In this document: positions 1 through 9,693 of the stretch, piece by piece
Numbering within the stretch: the first letter of the stretch is position 1
Layout of the letters: the number at the start of each line of letters is the position of its first letter
Assembly: GCA_963576725.1 (NCBI GenBank)
Contig: OY755244.1
Coordinates: 30,632,006 to 30,696,005, forward strand
Direction: 5' to 3'
Source: Azorinus chamasolen
Lineage: Eukaryota; Mollusca; Bivalvia; Cardiida; Solecurtidae
Length of the DNA: 64,000 nucleotides
Program-made: the position numbers and the translations under genes
Notes under the pieces: generated by a model
What the model was told of the DNA's origin: nothing
Database searches by the model: none
What the model saw: only the letters and a program-made list of their open reading frames with translations

Positions 1-387
1 AGTTTCTGCCAAGGCAGGCCTTTTTCTGGCATGTACATGGGTCCGTTAAAAGGACACAATCATTCCCAATGCAAAATGGCAACCCTTTTCCCAATTTGGA
101 GAAAAAAATCACAACAGAAAATTTCTTTTTGATTAAAATGCTAAAAAATTCCAGAAAAAAATTAAAATCAAATGGGACTCAATCATATATGCTTTCCCAA
201 ATCATAATTTTACTCATTAAAACATTTCCAATAATATTAAAAATGCATTTTTCCTAAAACTGCCAGAAAAAGGTCTGTATAATGCCAAATTCTCCTGTGT
301 CCATGTGCTTATAATTATAACAATTAGTCCTATCTAATATTCATAATGTCACTATTTCTTACATGAATATTCATGGAGTAAATGGTT
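1..387 (+). mobile_element. T2 MITE, long arm only, interrupted
   Basis: The window opens inside a T2 long arm (positions 1-14, AGTTTCTGCC) which resumes at 278 (CCTGTGTCCATG) and ends in GAATATTCATGGAGTAAA then GGTTAA at 387. The gap is another element at 15-277. The hairpin and short arm lie outside the window. Confidence 0.75.
15..277. mobile_element. 263-bp inserted element with 17-bp inverted ends
   Basis: Ends are CAGGCCTTTTTCTGGCA at 15-31 and its inverse TGCCAGAAAAAGGTCTG at 261-277, matching at 16 of 17 positions. The interior is A/T-rich with no coding signal. It splits a T2 copy; the target duplication is not clear. Family unknown. Confidence 0.7.
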
Positions 388-409
388 AATCTCCTGTGTT
401 CACTTGATA

Positions 410-600
410 ATAACCATTTGAATATTGAATTTTCAAATGAAGTGGTTCATCATCATATAATTATAACAATTAAGTCCATTCAGCAAGAAGTGGAATAATT
501 TGACAGAAAATTTTGAATGACAAACTATGCAGACCCTGATCAGAGGACTCCTCTAGGAGTAATTAGAATAGTTTGTGCTTTAGTTTTTAGAGAAACATTA
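410..600 (-). mobile_element. T6 MITE, decayed, minus
   Basis: TTGAATATTGAATTTTCAAA resembles the T6 right end in reverse, followed by a degraded GCAGACCCTGATCAGAGG hairpin near 530-560. Confidence 0.5.
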
Positions 601-611
601 TCCCCCCTGTC

Positions 612-682
612 TGAGCCATAATGATCTGGGTCTACTGTTTGCAAAGGTGTCAAAAGACATATGAGGTAATTGCTTAACCTTT
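612..682 (-). mobile_element. T1/T2 hairpin right arm and short arm, fragment
   Basis: GATCTGGGTCTACTGTTTGC followed by a short-arm-like tail ending in a degraded GAGGTAA. No left half. Confidence 0.5.
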
Positions 683-778
683 TACCTGATAGAAAGACTT
701 TTATACATTTACCAAGAGAGTAGACCCAGATTTTTTGCAGAAATTACCTCTGATAAAACTAGAACTATCACTAAAGGT

Positions 779-1253
779 GAATACCCCCGCACAACAGCCT
801 CGATTGCAAATCCAAGTTTGTGACATCAACTACCCATGTAACAGGACCAAATGACAAAAATACTCAAAGTTCAAGTGGAGATAATTCGGTAATGCTTGCC
901 ACTAAACACAGGAAATGTCTTGCACATGTACTATTCATGGTTATTACCAGTTCAAATTGAATGAGGAGTTCGCGACACCAACTCCCCACGTTTCATTACA
1001 AATAACAAAAAATACTCAAAGTTCTGGGGGAGATAATTCTGCAATGCCAATGGCTTAACATGTGAAATTGTGTCATGCACATCTACACTTCATAATTAAT
1101 TTATATGCAAAGTTTGATGTAAATCGATAAAGAAATGTAGAAGTAGTTTGCGTCGCAAGATTTGTGCCAGTTTGTGCCACAGACAGACAGACCAACCAAC
1201 ACACTGACTCCTATATATATACCCCCTCTCAACTTTGTTTGCAGCGGTATATA
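779..1253. mobile_element. Element with ATACCCCC-type inverted ends
   Basis: Left ATACCCCCGCACAACA and right TTTGTTTGCAGCGGTAT are imperfect inverted copies. Inside are two related modules (ATACTCAAAGTTC near 860 and 1013) and an ACAGACAGACAGACCAACC run at 1181. This pattern is common in bivalve DNA; the superfamily is not assigned. No coding capacity. Confidence 0.5.
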
Positions 1254-1450
1254 AATACTGTAATGTTTTTTGGTAAGTTCAGAGTTCAAATAAAAACCTT
1301 CAGGGAGTAAGTATATATAGGTTCATGTTTTTGTACTCTATTCATTACTTTTTTTGCTGAATCTCTAGTCTATAGAAATCTCGACAACAGTAATTTGCAA
1401 ATGCCCATATTTGTTGATAACAATTTGGATCTTCATAAAATACCAAGTTT

Positions 1451-1606
1451 ATCCCTTTGAATGGGAGAAATGAGTGCACTGACATTTGCAAACAGTGTAG
1501 ACCCAGATCAGAGGGCTCCAACAGAAGACCTCTGATCAAGAGACTGCACAGTTTGTTGTCCAAAGTCCTCTCACAAATTCCACTTGGAACATTCAGCATT
1601 CAAGGG
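1451..1606 (+). mobile_element. T6 MITE, deleted copy
   Basis: Starts ATCCCTTTGAATGGGAGA, hairpin arm GTAGACCCAGATCAGAGGGC at 1497, ends CATTCAAGGGTTA. The right long arm is shortened. Confidence 0.75.
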
Positions 1607-1797
1607 TTAGACAAATACAACAGTCCCTGATATGTTAGTAGCATGTACAAAGAGCTAAAGTGGCTAATTAATGTCCCTGACCCTTAATAGGTTTTTCTTG
1701 ATAACCCTTTTTATCCCTTTTGTCATTTAACACACACATGTAATGCCAAACTTTCAATAACTCGTTCGCTGAAAATAGCAATTCTGTGATTACCTTA

Positions 1798-1880
1798 TTG
1801 CAAACAGTTTTGATCCCAATGAGATGCTGAGTAACTTGACATTTCGTAAGGATCCAATTGTTTGATGCTATGATTATTTT
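1798..1880 (+). mobile_element. T7 hairpin fragment
   Basis: GCAAACAGTTTTGATCCCAA, GAGATGCTGAGTAACTTGAC, then a degraded GGATCC return arm. Confidence 0.55.
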
Positions 1881-2508
1881 TTTTTAAAAAAAAAATTGAA
1901 GAATACTTAGAATTGAAAATTTAAGCAGACTACAAAATATGTGGACAACAATGCTTGGTAGCGAAAAGAGATAAATTATCACTTTACACTGCCCTGTAAT
2001 AAAACATTCTAATCGCAAAATTGAATTTAAACAGCGTGATTGTTAGAAAACCATTTTAACTCCATAATGGAATGAAATTGCTCCATTTTGCTGCACAAGA
2101 AGGGGTTGTTCACTTTAAAATACCAATTCAATTAGCTTGGGTCCCTTGTGGACAAGTTAGATGTATTCATCAAATATGTACGGCACACAAAATGATGAGC
2201 TGCATGCAAGCGCGTTGTTAAAATGACATTGGCACATGTCCTGGATAATCCTGACAATATGAAAGGAACGGAAGTAGTTTAGCTCAGAGCCGTATAATTC
2301 GATAGTTGTAATTTCCTGTGCCTTAGTTTAAGCTTTATAAAAAATATTTAAAGGTAATTTACAGGAAGATATAAGTTTGAAAGAACAATTTGCTATAAAA
2401 GCAATGAATTAAATTACAATACAGAAATAAGAGAAAATACTTTTACTTTTGAAGATTTATTTGATTTGAAAATCCAAGGAATCTGAACGAGCATGTGGTA
2501 AATCTAGG
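1881..2508. other. Unassigned AT-rich sequence
   Basis: No repeat family, exon with credible borders or RNA gene was recognised here. It includes a poly-A/T run at 1876-1893. Confidence 0.5.
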
Positions 2509-2570
2509 ACCAGACTGCTGGGACCAGTCTGCTAGGACTAGGACCAGTCTGCTGGGACCAGTCTGCTGTC
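2509..2570. repeat. Short tandem repeat, 14-bp unit
   Basis: About four copies of GGACCAGTCTGCTG, with one interruption (TAGGACTA). Confidence 0.8.
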
Positions 2571-2579
2571 GAAACCTAA

Positions 2580-2760
2580 ACACTTCATCTCATGAATATT
2601 CATGCCAAAAATAATGACTATACACCTTTTTCTTGCCTTTACAAACAGAGCAGACCCAGATCAGATGGCTCCTATAGAAGCCATCTGTTCCGGGTCTGCA
2701 CTGTTTGCTTAAGGTATATAATATAGACCTGATTTTATAGTTTGCATGAATTTGTTATTA
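2580..2760 (+). mobile_element. T2 MITE, decayed
   Basis: Hairpin at 2646-2708 (AACAGAGCAGACCCAGATCA and its inverse) with a T2-like long arm start (GCTTAAGGTATATAATATAG). The terminal repeats are lost. Confidence 0.55.
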
Positions 2761-2935
2761 CTAATTCACAGCTTAGCATGCAAAACGTATATATATATAT
2801 ATCGGCAAAAAATAAAAACATGCCTGTTATGTTGTTTTAGTTCATTTATGAATAATAGTGTTTCCACTTGTAACAAGTGATAATAGTCTATGATAGACAC
2901 TATCTGTTACCATTAGGCGTTACACAACATAAATA

Positions 2936-3139
2936 CAGTAGCACCTGTCTTAAGTGGCCATCAAAAAGAGGTCTAATTATGGCTCTAAAAGGCAGGTGGT
3001 AGCTTAATGCCAGTCAAAGAAGTGCAGAAAGCTCCTATAGGAACTATCTGCATTACTTTTTTCCTGTTTTAAGCAACCACCTGCTTTTTAAGACTCTCAT
3101 GTTCATTAAATGAATGGCCGCTTAAGACAGCTTCTACTG
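2936..3139 (+). mobile_element. P MITE (CAGTAG type)
   Basis: Ends CAGTAGCACCTGTCTTAAG and CTTAAGACAGCTTCTACTG, flanked by TA at 2934-2935 and 3140-3141. The central hairpin arm is GCAGGTGGTAGCTTAATGCC with its return GCAACCACCTGC. The ends and TA duplication fit pogo/Tigger non-autonomous elements. Confidence 0.85.
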
Positions 3140-3212
3140 TAGATACGGATCTGTAAGCACCAAAGTGGTTCAAACACTCAGAAATATCAGACTTTATCCA
3201 AGTAAATGTCAG

Positions 3213-3345
3213 TTTAACCACTTACTCCATATATACGCCTTTCTATGCCTTTGCAAATAGAGTAGACCTAGATCGGACGGTTCCCGTATGAGCCATCTGA
3301 TTAGGGTCTGTTCTGATTGCTCGTGCAATAATATAAATAAGAGTA
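3213..3345 (+). mobile_element. T2 MITE, short arm and hairpin only
   Basis: TTAACCACTTACTCCATATA, hairpin near 3259-3318; the long arm is truncated. Confidence 0.65.
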
Positions 3346-3371
3346 TCTCAATAGGATCTCAGTTGTTTGAC

Positions 3372-3609
3372 TTAACCCTGTATTTCATGCCTTTGCAAAC
3401 AGAGAAGACCAGATCAGGTGGATCCTATAGGATAATAGGAGCCATCTGATCTGGGTCTACTGTGTTTGCTTATGTCACAACAAAGATCTGCTTCTACAGT
3501 CCTTTTCAAAGAAATAAAATCTCTGAAAAAAATACTTAAAGATCAACTAATAAATATTCATGACCTCTTTTTTTTTTCTTACATGAATATTGAACAGATA
3601 AAGGGTTAA
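3372..3609 (+). mobile_element. T2 MITE
   Basis: TTAACCCTG... to AAAGGGTTAA with short arm, hairpin and long arm in order. The long arm contains a T9 run. Confidence 0.8.
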
Positions 3610-3689
3610 GTAACTTGGCAATGTATCAGCAATCAAACTGATTGACCGACCCTCTGACTGCATGGCTGAAGAGAAAAGAAAGAAATATA

Positions 3690-3881
3690 CAGTAAAACCC
3701 CTCTAAATCGGACATAAATATCGGTCTTGGAGACTGGTGGCAGCTTAATGCAGGGTCAATGTCATGCAGAAAGCTCCTAGAGGAGCTTTCTGCATGACAT
3801 TGACCCTGCATTAAGTAGCTACCTGCCTAAAAGTATCTAAATTCTTATCTATCAATATTCCGGTTTAGAGGGTTTTTACTG
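3690..3881. mobile_element. P MITE (CAGTAAAACC type)
   Basis: CAGTAAAACCCCTCTAAATC and its inverse at the right end, TA at 3688-3689 and 3882-3883. The inner inverted repeat spans about 3735-3826. The apex CTCCTAGAGGAG is slightly asymmetric. Confidence 0.9.
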
Positions 3882-3925
3882 TAAACCTGTAGAATAGCAG
3901 CAGACAATTACTTGGTGTGCAAAGA

Positions 3926-4000
3926 GTTATTGGAGCCATCTTATCTGGGTCTACACTGTTTGCAAATGACAGTACACTCTATTCCCACATTCAAAGGGAT
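3926..4000. mobile_element. T6-like end fragment
   Basis: GGAGCCATCTTATCTGGGTC, CACTGTTTGCAAATG and CATTCAAAGGG: right hairpin arm and terminus only. Confidence 0.5.
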
Positions 4001-4227
4001 ATGATTTTAAATCTCAAGTGTTTTCTCAGTTTGTTCACATATCAAGACATCTCAGCAAGCTTCCATGTCCGTGGATCAGAGTGATGGAAATTTTGCGGCT
4101 GTCATCAATATTTGATGCAATAATGCAATAACAGACAAATTTTATAAGTTCTGCTAGGTATGTAAATGCTGGTTCAAATTCCAGACACACAGTGATCAAT
4201 AAACTTTAAAATTCTGTGACATTCTGG

Positions 4228-4417
4228 TTTAACCCTGTACTCCATAAATATGCTTTTCTACGCCTTTGCCAACAGAGTAGACTCAGATCAGATGGCTCCT
4301 ATATGAGCCATCTGATCAGGGTCTGCTCTGTTTGTGCTTATGATAATATAATACAGATATGATTCTTCAGTTTCTGCTATGGCCAACCATTTTTGTGTCC
4401 ATATGCTAGTATAACAA
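4228..4417 (+). mobile_element. T2 MITE, left two thirds
   Basis: Starts TTTAACCCTGTACTCCATAA, hairpin AGACTCAGATCAGATGGCTC, long arm to ATAACAA where a T3 begins at TTAA. The rest of the long arm is missing. Confidence 0.75.
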
Positions 4418-4687
4418 TTAAACCATTCCCTCGCAGGCTATTTCTAGATCCAACCTCTTTGAATATATCTACCTAAAAGGCGCATTTACTAGAGAAAAGG
4501 AAAGTTTTAGAATTATGTAGTAGTGAAACCATTGTGACAAAATAGAGCATTTGCTCCATATTGAAACCATCATGTGACAAAAAGAGCATTTGCTCCTATG
4601 GAGCAAATGCTCTATTTTGTCACAATGGTTTCAAAAAGTGACTTTTACAGAGGCGTAAAAAGGCGTATTTATGGAGGAAAGGGTTAA
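4418..4687 (+). mobile_element. T3 MITE with duplicated hairpin arm
   Basis: TTAAACCATTCCCTC... to GGAGGAAAGGGTTAA. The left hairpin arm (GAAACCAT...GCATTTGCTCC) occurs twice, near 4528-4559 and 4561-4598, before the single right arm. The adjoining host sequence is T2 on the left only. Confidence 0.85.
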
Positions 4688-4974
4688 TCTGATCTTGGTC
4701 TACTCGGTTTGCAAATGTGTAACAGCATGTCTTTATGAAGACACAAGTTAGAGTTAAATCACAAATTTATGCTCAAACATGGGCTGTAATGTATATTGAT
4801 TTCTGTGCAGTAACTGGAACTCTCAGAATCACTAGAGTCGGCTGATAACTGGCAGAAAAAAAGAAAAATGCTTGGGGAATTACAGACAGATCTATTCTAA
4901 GATGGCAGAAAAATCAGATACCCAATTACAATCCATTTTGGTTATTAGTAGAAATAAAGATAAAACTCATAATT

Positions 4975-5425
4975 TATTTAAATGTACCCTGCTGAATATA
5001 CATGTAAGAAATCATAATTTAATTATATTGTGAGTATTTCATCAGTTGAATTTTAACCCTTTCCCTGTTCTATGTTTATTTCGACTTTCAATACCTATTG
5101 AATATTCATGTACAAAATGGTAATAATGAAATATGGAAGGTGGAATATTGCAGCCATTTTAGAAAGTAAAGAATCAGATCTTTCAAATTCTATTAGCAAA
5201 CAGAGCAGACCCTGATCAGACGGCTCCTCTAGGAGCCGTCTGATCTGGGTCTACTCTGTTTGCAAATGCGTGAAAACACGTTTGTATGAGGGAAAGGGTT
5301 AATAGTGGCATGTGTACACATGATGTTTTGGTATTGGTAGAAACTGTAGAATCTGATCTGTTATAATTTCAAAAGCAAACAGAGCAGACCCTGATTAGAT
5401 GGTTCCTGCAGGAGCTCTGTTCATG
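4975..5425 (-). mobile_element. T2 MITE host, minus
   Basis: Left part 4975-5052 (CCTGCTGAATATACATGTAA), right part 5303-5425 (TGGTAGAAACTGTAGAATC and hairpin arm). A T1 copy sits between them at a duplicated TTAA. The right terminus is lost. Confidence 0.75.
5053..5302 (-). mobile_element. T1 MITE, intact, nested in T2
   Basis: 250 bp from TTAACCCTTTCCCTGTTC to GAGGGAAAGGGTTAA. The hairpin has arms GCAGACCCTGATCAGACGGC and its return around a CTCCTCTAGGAG apex. The TTAA is present at both ends, and removing one copy restores T2 (GAATTTTAATAGTGG). Confidence 0.93.
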
Positions 5426-5489
5426 AAACTATATAGATGTAATCAGATGCATTTTTTGTCTAAAGCCAACAATTCCTTTATCAGTTTTA

Positions 5490-5560
5490 TACATTATACA
5501 CATTAGTTAATGAATATTCATGAAGTGATCAATACATGTATGGCTGTTCATGAATAAGTC
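5490..5560 (+). mobile_element. T2-like long-arm end, remnant
   Basis: TTAGTTAATGAATATTCATG resembles the T2 long-arm tail; no other part is present. Confidence 0.35.
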
Positions 5561-5692
5561 TTGTTCTTAGGCTACTGTCTCATTGACCACCTACTGACCA
5601 TTCTTTCTATCTAGACAGTGCTTCTGAGTGACAATACGTCTGTGATGACAGCATTTCTATAAATAACTATGGACAATTCCTATAGTCTAACT

Positions 5693-5800
5693 CTTAAACC
5701 CTTTCCCATTATATAGATGACTTTTGGCACCTTTTCAAACAGAGTATACCAAGATTAGATGACTCCTGTACAGTCATGTCTTAGTATATCAAGTCATAAA
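5693..5800 (+). mobile_element. T1/T2 left half, decayed
   Basis: TTAAACCCTTTCCCATTATA, then a short arm and a degraded hairpin (GATTAGATGACTCCTG). The hairpin return arm is not readable. Confidence 0.5.
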
Positions 5801-5897
5801 CAGCAGTGTAAAACTCTCACATGCCAATAGCAGAATGTACAATGCCAACTGGATTTGCATGTCTGTCAGACTACACTCAAAAAGCAATATTCATCCG

Positions 5898-6115
5898 TAA
5901 CCCTTTACTCCATCAATACGAGAAATGAAGACATCATGAATATTAATTAGATGACGTTTTACAATGACACATGAACACGGGCAATTTTGGCCATGGCAGA
6001 AACTGACTGTAGAATCAAATCTATGTTATTCCATGTGCAAACAGAGCAGACCCAGATAAGATCTGAGTCTACTCTATTTGCAAAGATGTAAAAAGGCTCT
6101 ATGGAGTAAAGGGTT
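5898..6115 (-). mobile_element. T2 MITE, hairpin apex lost
   Basis: TAACCCTTTACTCC... to GAGTAAAGGGTT. The hairpin is shortened to GACCCAGATAAGATCTGAGTC, so the CTCC apex is gone. Confidence 0.8.
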
Positions 6116-6213
6116 CACTTCAAACTCATTCTTGAATATGACACTCAGTACTATCTGCTATAAGTACCTCTTCTCCAACACACTTAACCCCTGGGGTCCA
6201 AAGGGTTTTTTCT

Positions 6214-6318
6214 CAACCCTTTACCATAAGTATTTATACAAGAAATCATAACTTCATGAATATTCATTAGATGACTTTTTTTTATAATGGCTAATGAACA
6301 AGAGAATTTTTCTCCATT
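6214..6318 (-). mobile_element. T2 MITE, left arm
   Basis: AACCCTTTACCATAAG, TTCATGAATATTCATTAGAT; stops where a T4 element starts. Confidence 0.65.
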
Positions 6319-6490
6319 TAACCCATTCCAACATATTGTAGACCCAGATGAGAGAGCTCCCAGAGGAGCCTGCTCATCAGGGTCTGCACTGTTCATCATG
6401 TTACACTATCCCTAAATATTCACCGTAAGCTTGACCGGTCTGAATTTTCCAACTGTCCATAAAGACAATTCAGTGTTCAAGGTTCACCAA
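6319..6490 (-). mobile_element. T4 MITE, minus
   Basis: TTAACCCATTCCAAC, hairpin GTAGACCCAGATGAGAGAGC with return near 6367-6390, then CATGTTACA, ATATTCACCGTAAGCTTGAC and AATTCAGTGTTCAAGG. The internal short arm is shortened. Confidence 0.75.
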
Positions 6491-6519
6491 GGCTCTCTCT
6501 CCAACTAATTGCACACTAG

Positions 6520-6671
6520 GAATCAATTCCAGAAACAATTTTATTAGAATATCACTTTTTCTGAGCCAGGCTATTAACTATATCCCCTTCCTACGGAATT
6601 CATACAAATGCGTTCTCCATGATGATAATAATTACCTATTTAACCAAACAGACCTAGGAAGAATTTATAAG
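6520..6671 (+). CDS. Possible exon E1
   Basis: A 152-nt block starts after a pyrimidine tract and acceptor (CTCTCTCTCC...GCACACTAG, with a CTAAT branch-like site) and ends at donor AAG/GTGACC. It has 50 codons with no stop if two bases belong to the previous codon, and it ends in phase 0. The translation includes LSQAINYIPFLRNSYKCVL and FNQTDLGRIYK, with no family I recognise. The end phase matches the start of the possible exon at 9182. The other strand is less open. Codon content is AT-biased like the surroundings, and the same frame stays open beyond the donor, so this could be chance. Confidence 0.25.
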
Positions 6672-6698
6672 GTGACCCATTTGTGTGTCAAAACAGGC

Positions 6699-6949
6699 TT
6701 AACTCCTATCCTTTATATGAATGCCTTTTTACCAATCTGCAAATGGAGTAGAACCAGATCAGAAAGCTCCTATAAAAGCCGTCTGATCAGGGTCTGCACT
6801 ATTTGCTAATGGAATTTAATAGACCTATTTCTTTACTTTCTAAAATGGCTACAATGTTCCACCTTTCACATTTTATTACAACTGTTTTGTCCATGAATAT
6901 TCAGTAGGTATTGAAATTTGGAATAACTATAGAACATGGAAAGGGTTAT
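6699..6949 (+). mobile_element. T1 MITE
   Basis: TTAACTCCTATCC..., hairpin AGAACCAGATCAGAAAGCTC, long arm GAATATTCAGTAGGTATTG, end ATGGAAAGGGTTA. Full length, right TTAA mutated. Confidence 0.85.
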
Positions 6950-7053
6950 TACTCTATAAATCCCACTGTGACAATGTAATGATGTGGAACCGGCGCGATA
7001 TTGAATATTTGACTACTTCCAGTTCAATCAAGCTTTTGTAAAACTATTGACCG

Positions 7054-7130
7054 AGTGTAAAATAGCTTAGATCCTGATGAGACGCCGAGTTATTTGACCT
7101 GTCATCTGGATCCAAGTTGTTTGCAACTGT
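7054..7130 (+). mobile_element. T7 hairpin
   Basis: TTAGATCCTGATGAGACGCC and return CATCTGGATCCAAGTTGTTT. Confidence 0.65.
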
Positions 7131-7481
7131 ATATGAAGTCACAGATAGTAGGGTAAGGTTTAATTCTGACCTCATGAATCAATTTCACAGAATTTCCTTT
7201 CACGTAATTGACATTCATCACCATTAGCTACTGAATATAAAGCTTACATGTTGAATTTCCGAATTTTTCATACAACATACAAATATTTTAAAATATACAT
7301 GGATCCTAACTGCAGGTTAAATTTTATTCAATTCAAATTTAAACAGCATATTCACTAATAGATATTCCAAATTATTTTCAGGCTAAACTATAATTTGTTA
7401 GCAGTCAAGGTAAATGTTATCAGTGAATCATGCCTTTTTCAATTCTTGAATTCTGACTTTCAGAATAAAAATCAATGCATT
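7131..7481. other. Unassigned AT-rich sequence
   Basis: No repeat family recognised. A 28-nt stretch at about 7381-7408 between TTTTCAG and GTAAATG looks like a microexon, but its phase fits neither neighbour. Confidence 0.4.
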
Positions 7482-7540
7482 AAACAGTTATGATCCTGAT
7501 GAGACTTCAAGCTATCTGACAACTCATCTGGGTCAAATCT
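7482..7540 (+). mobile_element. T7 hairpin, decayed
   Basis: AACAGTTATGATCCTGATGA with return CTCATCTGGGTC; abuts the TTAA of the following T3. Confidence 0.5.
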
Positions 7541-7756
7541 TTAACCCTTTCCTCCATAAATACGCCTTTCTACGCCTCTGTAAAAGTCACGTTTTGAAAC
7601 CATTGTGATAAATTTGCTCCCAAGGAGCAAATGCTCTATTTATCACAATGGTTTCAGATCTACAAAATTTCTAAACATTTTCCTTTTCTCTAGTTAATGC
7701 TCCTTTTCGGTAGATTTATTTAAAGAGGTTGGGTCTAAAAATAGCCTATGGGTTAA
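7541..7756 (-). mobile_element. T3 MITE, minus
   Basis: TTAACCCTTTCCTCCATAAA, hairpin around TTTGCTCCCAAGGAGCAAA, tail GTCTAAAAATAGCCTATG. The right end is trimmed to GGGTTAA and part of the left hairpin arm is deleted. Confidence 0.85.
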
Positions 7757-8053
7757 AGGTTATTACAGGACCATCAACAGTGGGCTACAGGTTATACTTG
7801 CACTAATGGAAACGGAAACACTTTATTGATTGTTTCTATTTATTTCCATGGAGAAAACAGTCTATGGAATTGCAACAAGGCATTTGTAACAAATATGATT
7901 CAGTAGCAGGCATGAATCAATAGACCGATCTGGGCATGAATACTAAATGATGTGGGTTTTTTTCTCTCTCCCTGAATGCAATCTGATGCTGATGACAAGG
8001 TATACACAGAATTTTGTTAAATGCAGTAAATTAAACCTCTTTAAAATGGACAC
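7757..8053. other. Unassigned sequence
   Basis: Nothing recognised; no exon-like block with good borders. Confidence 0.4.
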
Positions 8054-8413
8054 TTAACCCTTTACACCGTGAATACTTATGTCAGAAATGACGAGTCATA
8101 TACATATTAATTAGATTAACCCATTCCCCAATATTGACGCCTTTTGACGCCTCTGTAATATTCACTTTATGAAACCATTGTGATAAATAGTGCATTTGCT
8201 CCATAGGAGGAGCAAATGCTCTATTTATCATAATGGTTTCAGAACTACAAAATTCTATAATTTTCCTTTTCTCTAGTTAATGTTCATTTTCGGTAGATTT
8301 ATTCAAAGAGGTTGGGTCTAAAAATAGCCTATGAGGTAATGGATTAATTCTTTATAATGATACATGATCATAGGAATACTTGGCAATGGCAGAAACTATA
8401 GAATCATATCTAT
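8054..8413 (-). mobile_element. T2 MITE host, minus
   Basis: Left part 8054-8115 (TTAACCCTTTACACCGTGAA), right part 8348-8413 (TTTATAATGATACATGATC, GCAGAAACTATAGAATC). A T3 copy interrupts it and another T3 ends it, each at TTAA. Confidence 0.8.
8116..8347 (-). mobile_element. T3 MITE nested in T2
   Basis: TTAACCCATTCCCC... to GGTAATGGATTAA. The flanking TTAA at 8116-8119 and 8344-8347 is the target duplication; removing one copy restores T2 (TTAGATTAATTCTTTATAA). Confidence 0.93.
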
Positions 8414-8644
8414 TTAACCCATTCCTCCATAAGCTATTTTTAGACCCAACCTCTTTGAATGAATCTAACCAAAAGGAGCAAAGTTACTGGAGAAAAGGAA
8501 AATTTTAGAATTGTACAGTATTGAAACCACTGTTGTAAATAGAGCATTTGCTCCTTAGGAGCAAATGCTCTATTTATCACAATGGTTTCAACAGGCATTT
8601 TTTACCGAGGCATAGAAAGGCGTATTTATGGAGGAAAGGGTTAA
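8414..8644 (+). mobile_element. T3 MITE, intact
   Basis: TTAACCCATTCCTCCATAAG to GGAGGAAAGGGTTAA, with hairpin apex TTTGCTCCTTAGGAGCAAA. Inserted at a TTAA inside T2 sequence. Confidence 0.92.
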
Positions 8645-8742
8645 CCGTTAAGTTATAAGAAAGCAAATAGAAATTCAGCAAATCAATATTCATAAAGTAA
8701 TTATTTCCTATATGAATATTCATTTAGTATTCAAATGGTTAA
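8645..8742 (+). mobile_element. T2 long arm, remnant
   Basis: AAGAAAGCAAATAG, AATTCAGCAAATCAATATTC, ATGAATATTCATTTAG and ATGGTTAA. Possibly the remainder of the interrupted T2 region. Confidence 0.5.
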
Positions 8743-8837
8743 TTGTGGCAGTATACCAAAACTAGCTGTGATTATCTATTCCCATGGCTTAGCACAACCC
8801 TATTGTAACTACAAATCTAAAGGTCAAAACAGTGATG

Positions 8838-8910
8838 ATAGTTTGGATCCAGATGAGACACCAAGTAACTCAGTGACTCATCTGGATCCAAACAGTTTGA
8901 CACTGTGATC
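8838..8910 (+). mobile_element. T7 hairpin
   Basis: AGTTTGGATCCAGATGAGAC and return GACTCATCTGGATCCAAACA around CAAGTAACTCAGT. Confidence 0.75.
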
Positions 8911-9181
8911 ATGAATTTGGAAAATAATGGAAGAAAACATTGTTTTTAGAAATAAAGGTCACAGTTTTAATGTAACAGATATTACAGAACGTAGTAAGAA
9001 TAGTTTGCGCTAAATTAGTTCTTGATTACTAGTCCAAGTCCTATTACTAATGAAGACCTTCATTTACAGACACTTGTTAATGAGATTTATTGAGCTTATT
9101 TGGTAGTGTCTTGTGTAATATCAGATTCTGTCCCTGTCACCCGGGAATTAATCTGAGGCAAGTTCATCAATTATTTCACAG

Positions 9182-9272
9182 TTGATTATCCCACTTCTAC
9201 AAGGGTTAACCAAATCAAGAAATTCATCTCTATTTCATGAGAAGAGCCCTGATGAACTTTTCACAGCTTATG
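9182..9272 (+). CDS. Possible exon E2
   Basis: Acceptor CATCAATTATTTCACAG, then 30 codons plus one base, to a weak donor CTTATG/GTCAAA. The open frame runs on past this donor to 9334. It reads LIIPLLQGLTKSRNSSLF and then HEKSPDELFTAYGQRETEN, which has a mix of charged and hydrophobic residues unlike the repeat translations. It starts in phase 0, as E1 would require, and one base is left over, which fits the two-base start of E3. The minus strand here also has a long open frame, so strand choice depends on the splice-like sites. No family recognised. Confidence 0.28.
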
Positions 9273-9368
9273 GTCAAAGAGAGACGGAAAACAGAAAGAT
9301 CAAAATACTGGAGTTCCCACATTCTTTTAACCATTAATAACCTCCAACACCTATAGAAGACAGTAAAA

Positions 9369-9555
9369 CAGAGCTCCAGATAAGATGCGTAAATTTGTTC
9401 AAGTATAACTTCTTTATTTCTCCAACAAACCGTATGTTGTGACCACTCTTTAGAATCGTCTTGAAGAGACAATTCTAAAGTGTGGTCACAACATAGGGTT
9501 TGGTGGAGAAATGACGATTTTAGAATTTGAGTATGCACCATTATCTGTAGCTCTG
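9369..9555. mobile_element. C MITE, intact
   Basis: CAGAGCTCCAGATAA and TTATCTGTAGCTCTG at the ends, with GTAAAA on both sides as a possible 6-bp duplication. Inside is a long inverted repeat (TTTCTCC...TGTTGTGACCACT / GTGGTCACAACATA...GGAGAAA) around an AATCGTC/GACAATT centre. Confidence 0.85.
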
Positions 9556-9639
9556 GTAAAATTACTATTCCCACAGTGCATAAGTGTGTGTCCTGACAGC
9601 TCAAGGGCCACAACTCCAGGCCTAGTCATAGGAAAAGGA

Positions 9640-9693
9640 GCATACATTGACACCCTTCTAATATGACCATCAAAAAGAGGTATAATTTAGTGT
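9640..9693 (+). mobile_element. P left end, truncated
   Basis: GACACCCTTCTAATATGACC and CAAAAAGAGGTATAAT match the P left terminal region. It stops at the T1 that follows. Confidence 0.5.

Noticed and set aside
4036..4156. Exon-like block with a good acceptor (GTGTTTTCTCAG) and a strong donor (CTAG/GTATGT)
   Set aside because: All three frames contain a stop before the donor, so no coding call is made; it could be a dead exon.
5202..5262. MITE hairpins as microRNA genes
   Set aside because: Length and pairing would allow it, but there is no evidence of processing in the sequence alone, and the many copies point to transposons.
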